A stretch of 6,898 nucleotides of DNA from Planococcus sp. (in: firmicutes) (lineage in GTDB: Bacteria; Bacillota; Bacilli; Bacillales_A; Planococcaceae): positions 1 to 6,898 of the forward strand of contig JASLAI010000160.1 of NCBI GenBank assembly GCA_030147225.1. Reading direction: 5' to 3'. Positions within the stretch are counted from its first letter, which is position 1, and every line of letters starts with the position of its first letter. A model generated the notes under the pieces. That model ran no database searches. It saw only the letters and a list, made by a program, of their open reading frames with translations, and was not told the origin of the DNA. The translations under genes were made by a program, and so were the position numbers. Below, in pieces: positions 6,462-6,898 of the stretch.

Positions 6462-6898
6462 AGGTTAATAATGTAGAACTAGTAATCAGTGCCGTCCGCC
6501 CGGATCAGTATCCGGAAGATGGCCTGCCGGAATTCGCTTTAGCAGGGCGGTCAAACGTCGGCAAATCGTCTTTCATCAACAAAATGATTGGGCGTAAAAG
6601 CATGGCCCGCATTTCATCAAAACCCGGCAAGACACAAACTTTGAACTTCTATAAGATCGAAGAAAAACTTTTCTATGTCGATGTTCCGGGATACGGCTAT
6701 GCCAAAGTGTCGAAGAGCGAACGCGAAGCATGGGGCAAAATGATTGAACGTTATATCACGGACCGCGAACCATTGCGTGCAGTCATTCAAATCGTTGATT
6801 TGCGCCATCCGCCAAGCAGAGACGACATCGCCATGTATGACTTCATGAAACATTACGGCATACCGTGCATCATCATCGCGACCAAAGCGGATAAAATT
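6458..6898 (+). CDS. ysxC: YsxC/EngB, ribosome-assembly GTPase (3' end outside window)
   Basis: The first 147 residues of a TRAFAC-class GTPase of the EngB/YihA/YsxC family, which in Bacillus subtilis is essential and acts in late assembly of the 50S ribosomal subunit. Visible GTP-binding motifs are G1 GRSNVGKS (30-37), G2 around T59 in PGKTQT, G3 DVPGYG (75-80) and G4 TKAD (142-145). GYGYAKVSK after G3 is typical of the family. From memory full-length members are about 190-200 residues, so roughly 50 residues including the G5 motif lie beyond the window. The start overlaps the lonA stop as ATGA (6458-6461). The lonA-ysxC pairing is conserved in Bacillales, where the hem operon usually comes next. 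Confidence 0.96.
   Translation, partial: MKVNNVELVISAVRPDQYPEDGLPEFALAGRSNVGKSSFINKMIGRKSMARISSKPGKTQTLNFYKIEEKLFYVDVPGYGYAKVSKSEREAWGKMIERYITDREPLRAVIQIVDLRHPPSRDDIAMYDFMKHYGIPCIIIATKADKI

Overview
The window is a stretch of core chromosome from a low-to-medium GC Gram-positive bacterium of the order Bacillales. Gene order is TPR protein (ysoA-like), tig, clpX, lonA, ysxC/engB, all on the + strand. This matches the Bacillus subtilis order except that no lonB lies between clpX and lonA. Protein features fit too: a 423-residue ClpX, a 775-residue LonA, and strong AGGAGG-type ribosome binding sites. The family may be Planococcaceae, but that is a guess from general impression and not something the sequence proves.

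Layout: 1-837 is the 3' part of a TPR gene. At 844-871 there is a good sigma-A type promoter with extended -10, then tig (940-2226) and a perfect 12-bp hairpin terminator. At 2326-2355 a second promoter serves clpX (2400-3671, TTG start), which is followed by a long hairpin terminator at 3738-3793. A 462-base gap (3672-4133) separates clpX from lonA; about 310 bases of it is an array of three related structured repeats. lonA (4134-6461) overlaps ysxC (from 6458, cut by the window end) by four bases.

Functionally this is a protein-quality-control block. Trigger factor meets nascent chains at the ribosome exit tunnel, ClpX unfolds substrates for the ClpP peptidase, LonA degrades damaged and regulatory proteins, and YsxC is a GTPase for large-subunit ribosome assembly. 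tig and clpX each look like separate transcription units with their own promoter and terminator; lonA and ysxC look co-transcribed.

The coding part is ordinary. The unusual part is the clpX-lonA gap. Three repeat units start 121 and 122 bases apart, each with a 5' arm, a GTTC bulge and a second arm. Their 3' arms differ in sequence but keep the pairing, including two-sided compensatory changes in the third, shortened unit. The array ends just before the lonA ribosome binding site, and no convincing lonA promoter is visible. It could be a mobile palindromic repeat family, a structured lonA leader, or both; the window alone cannot decide.
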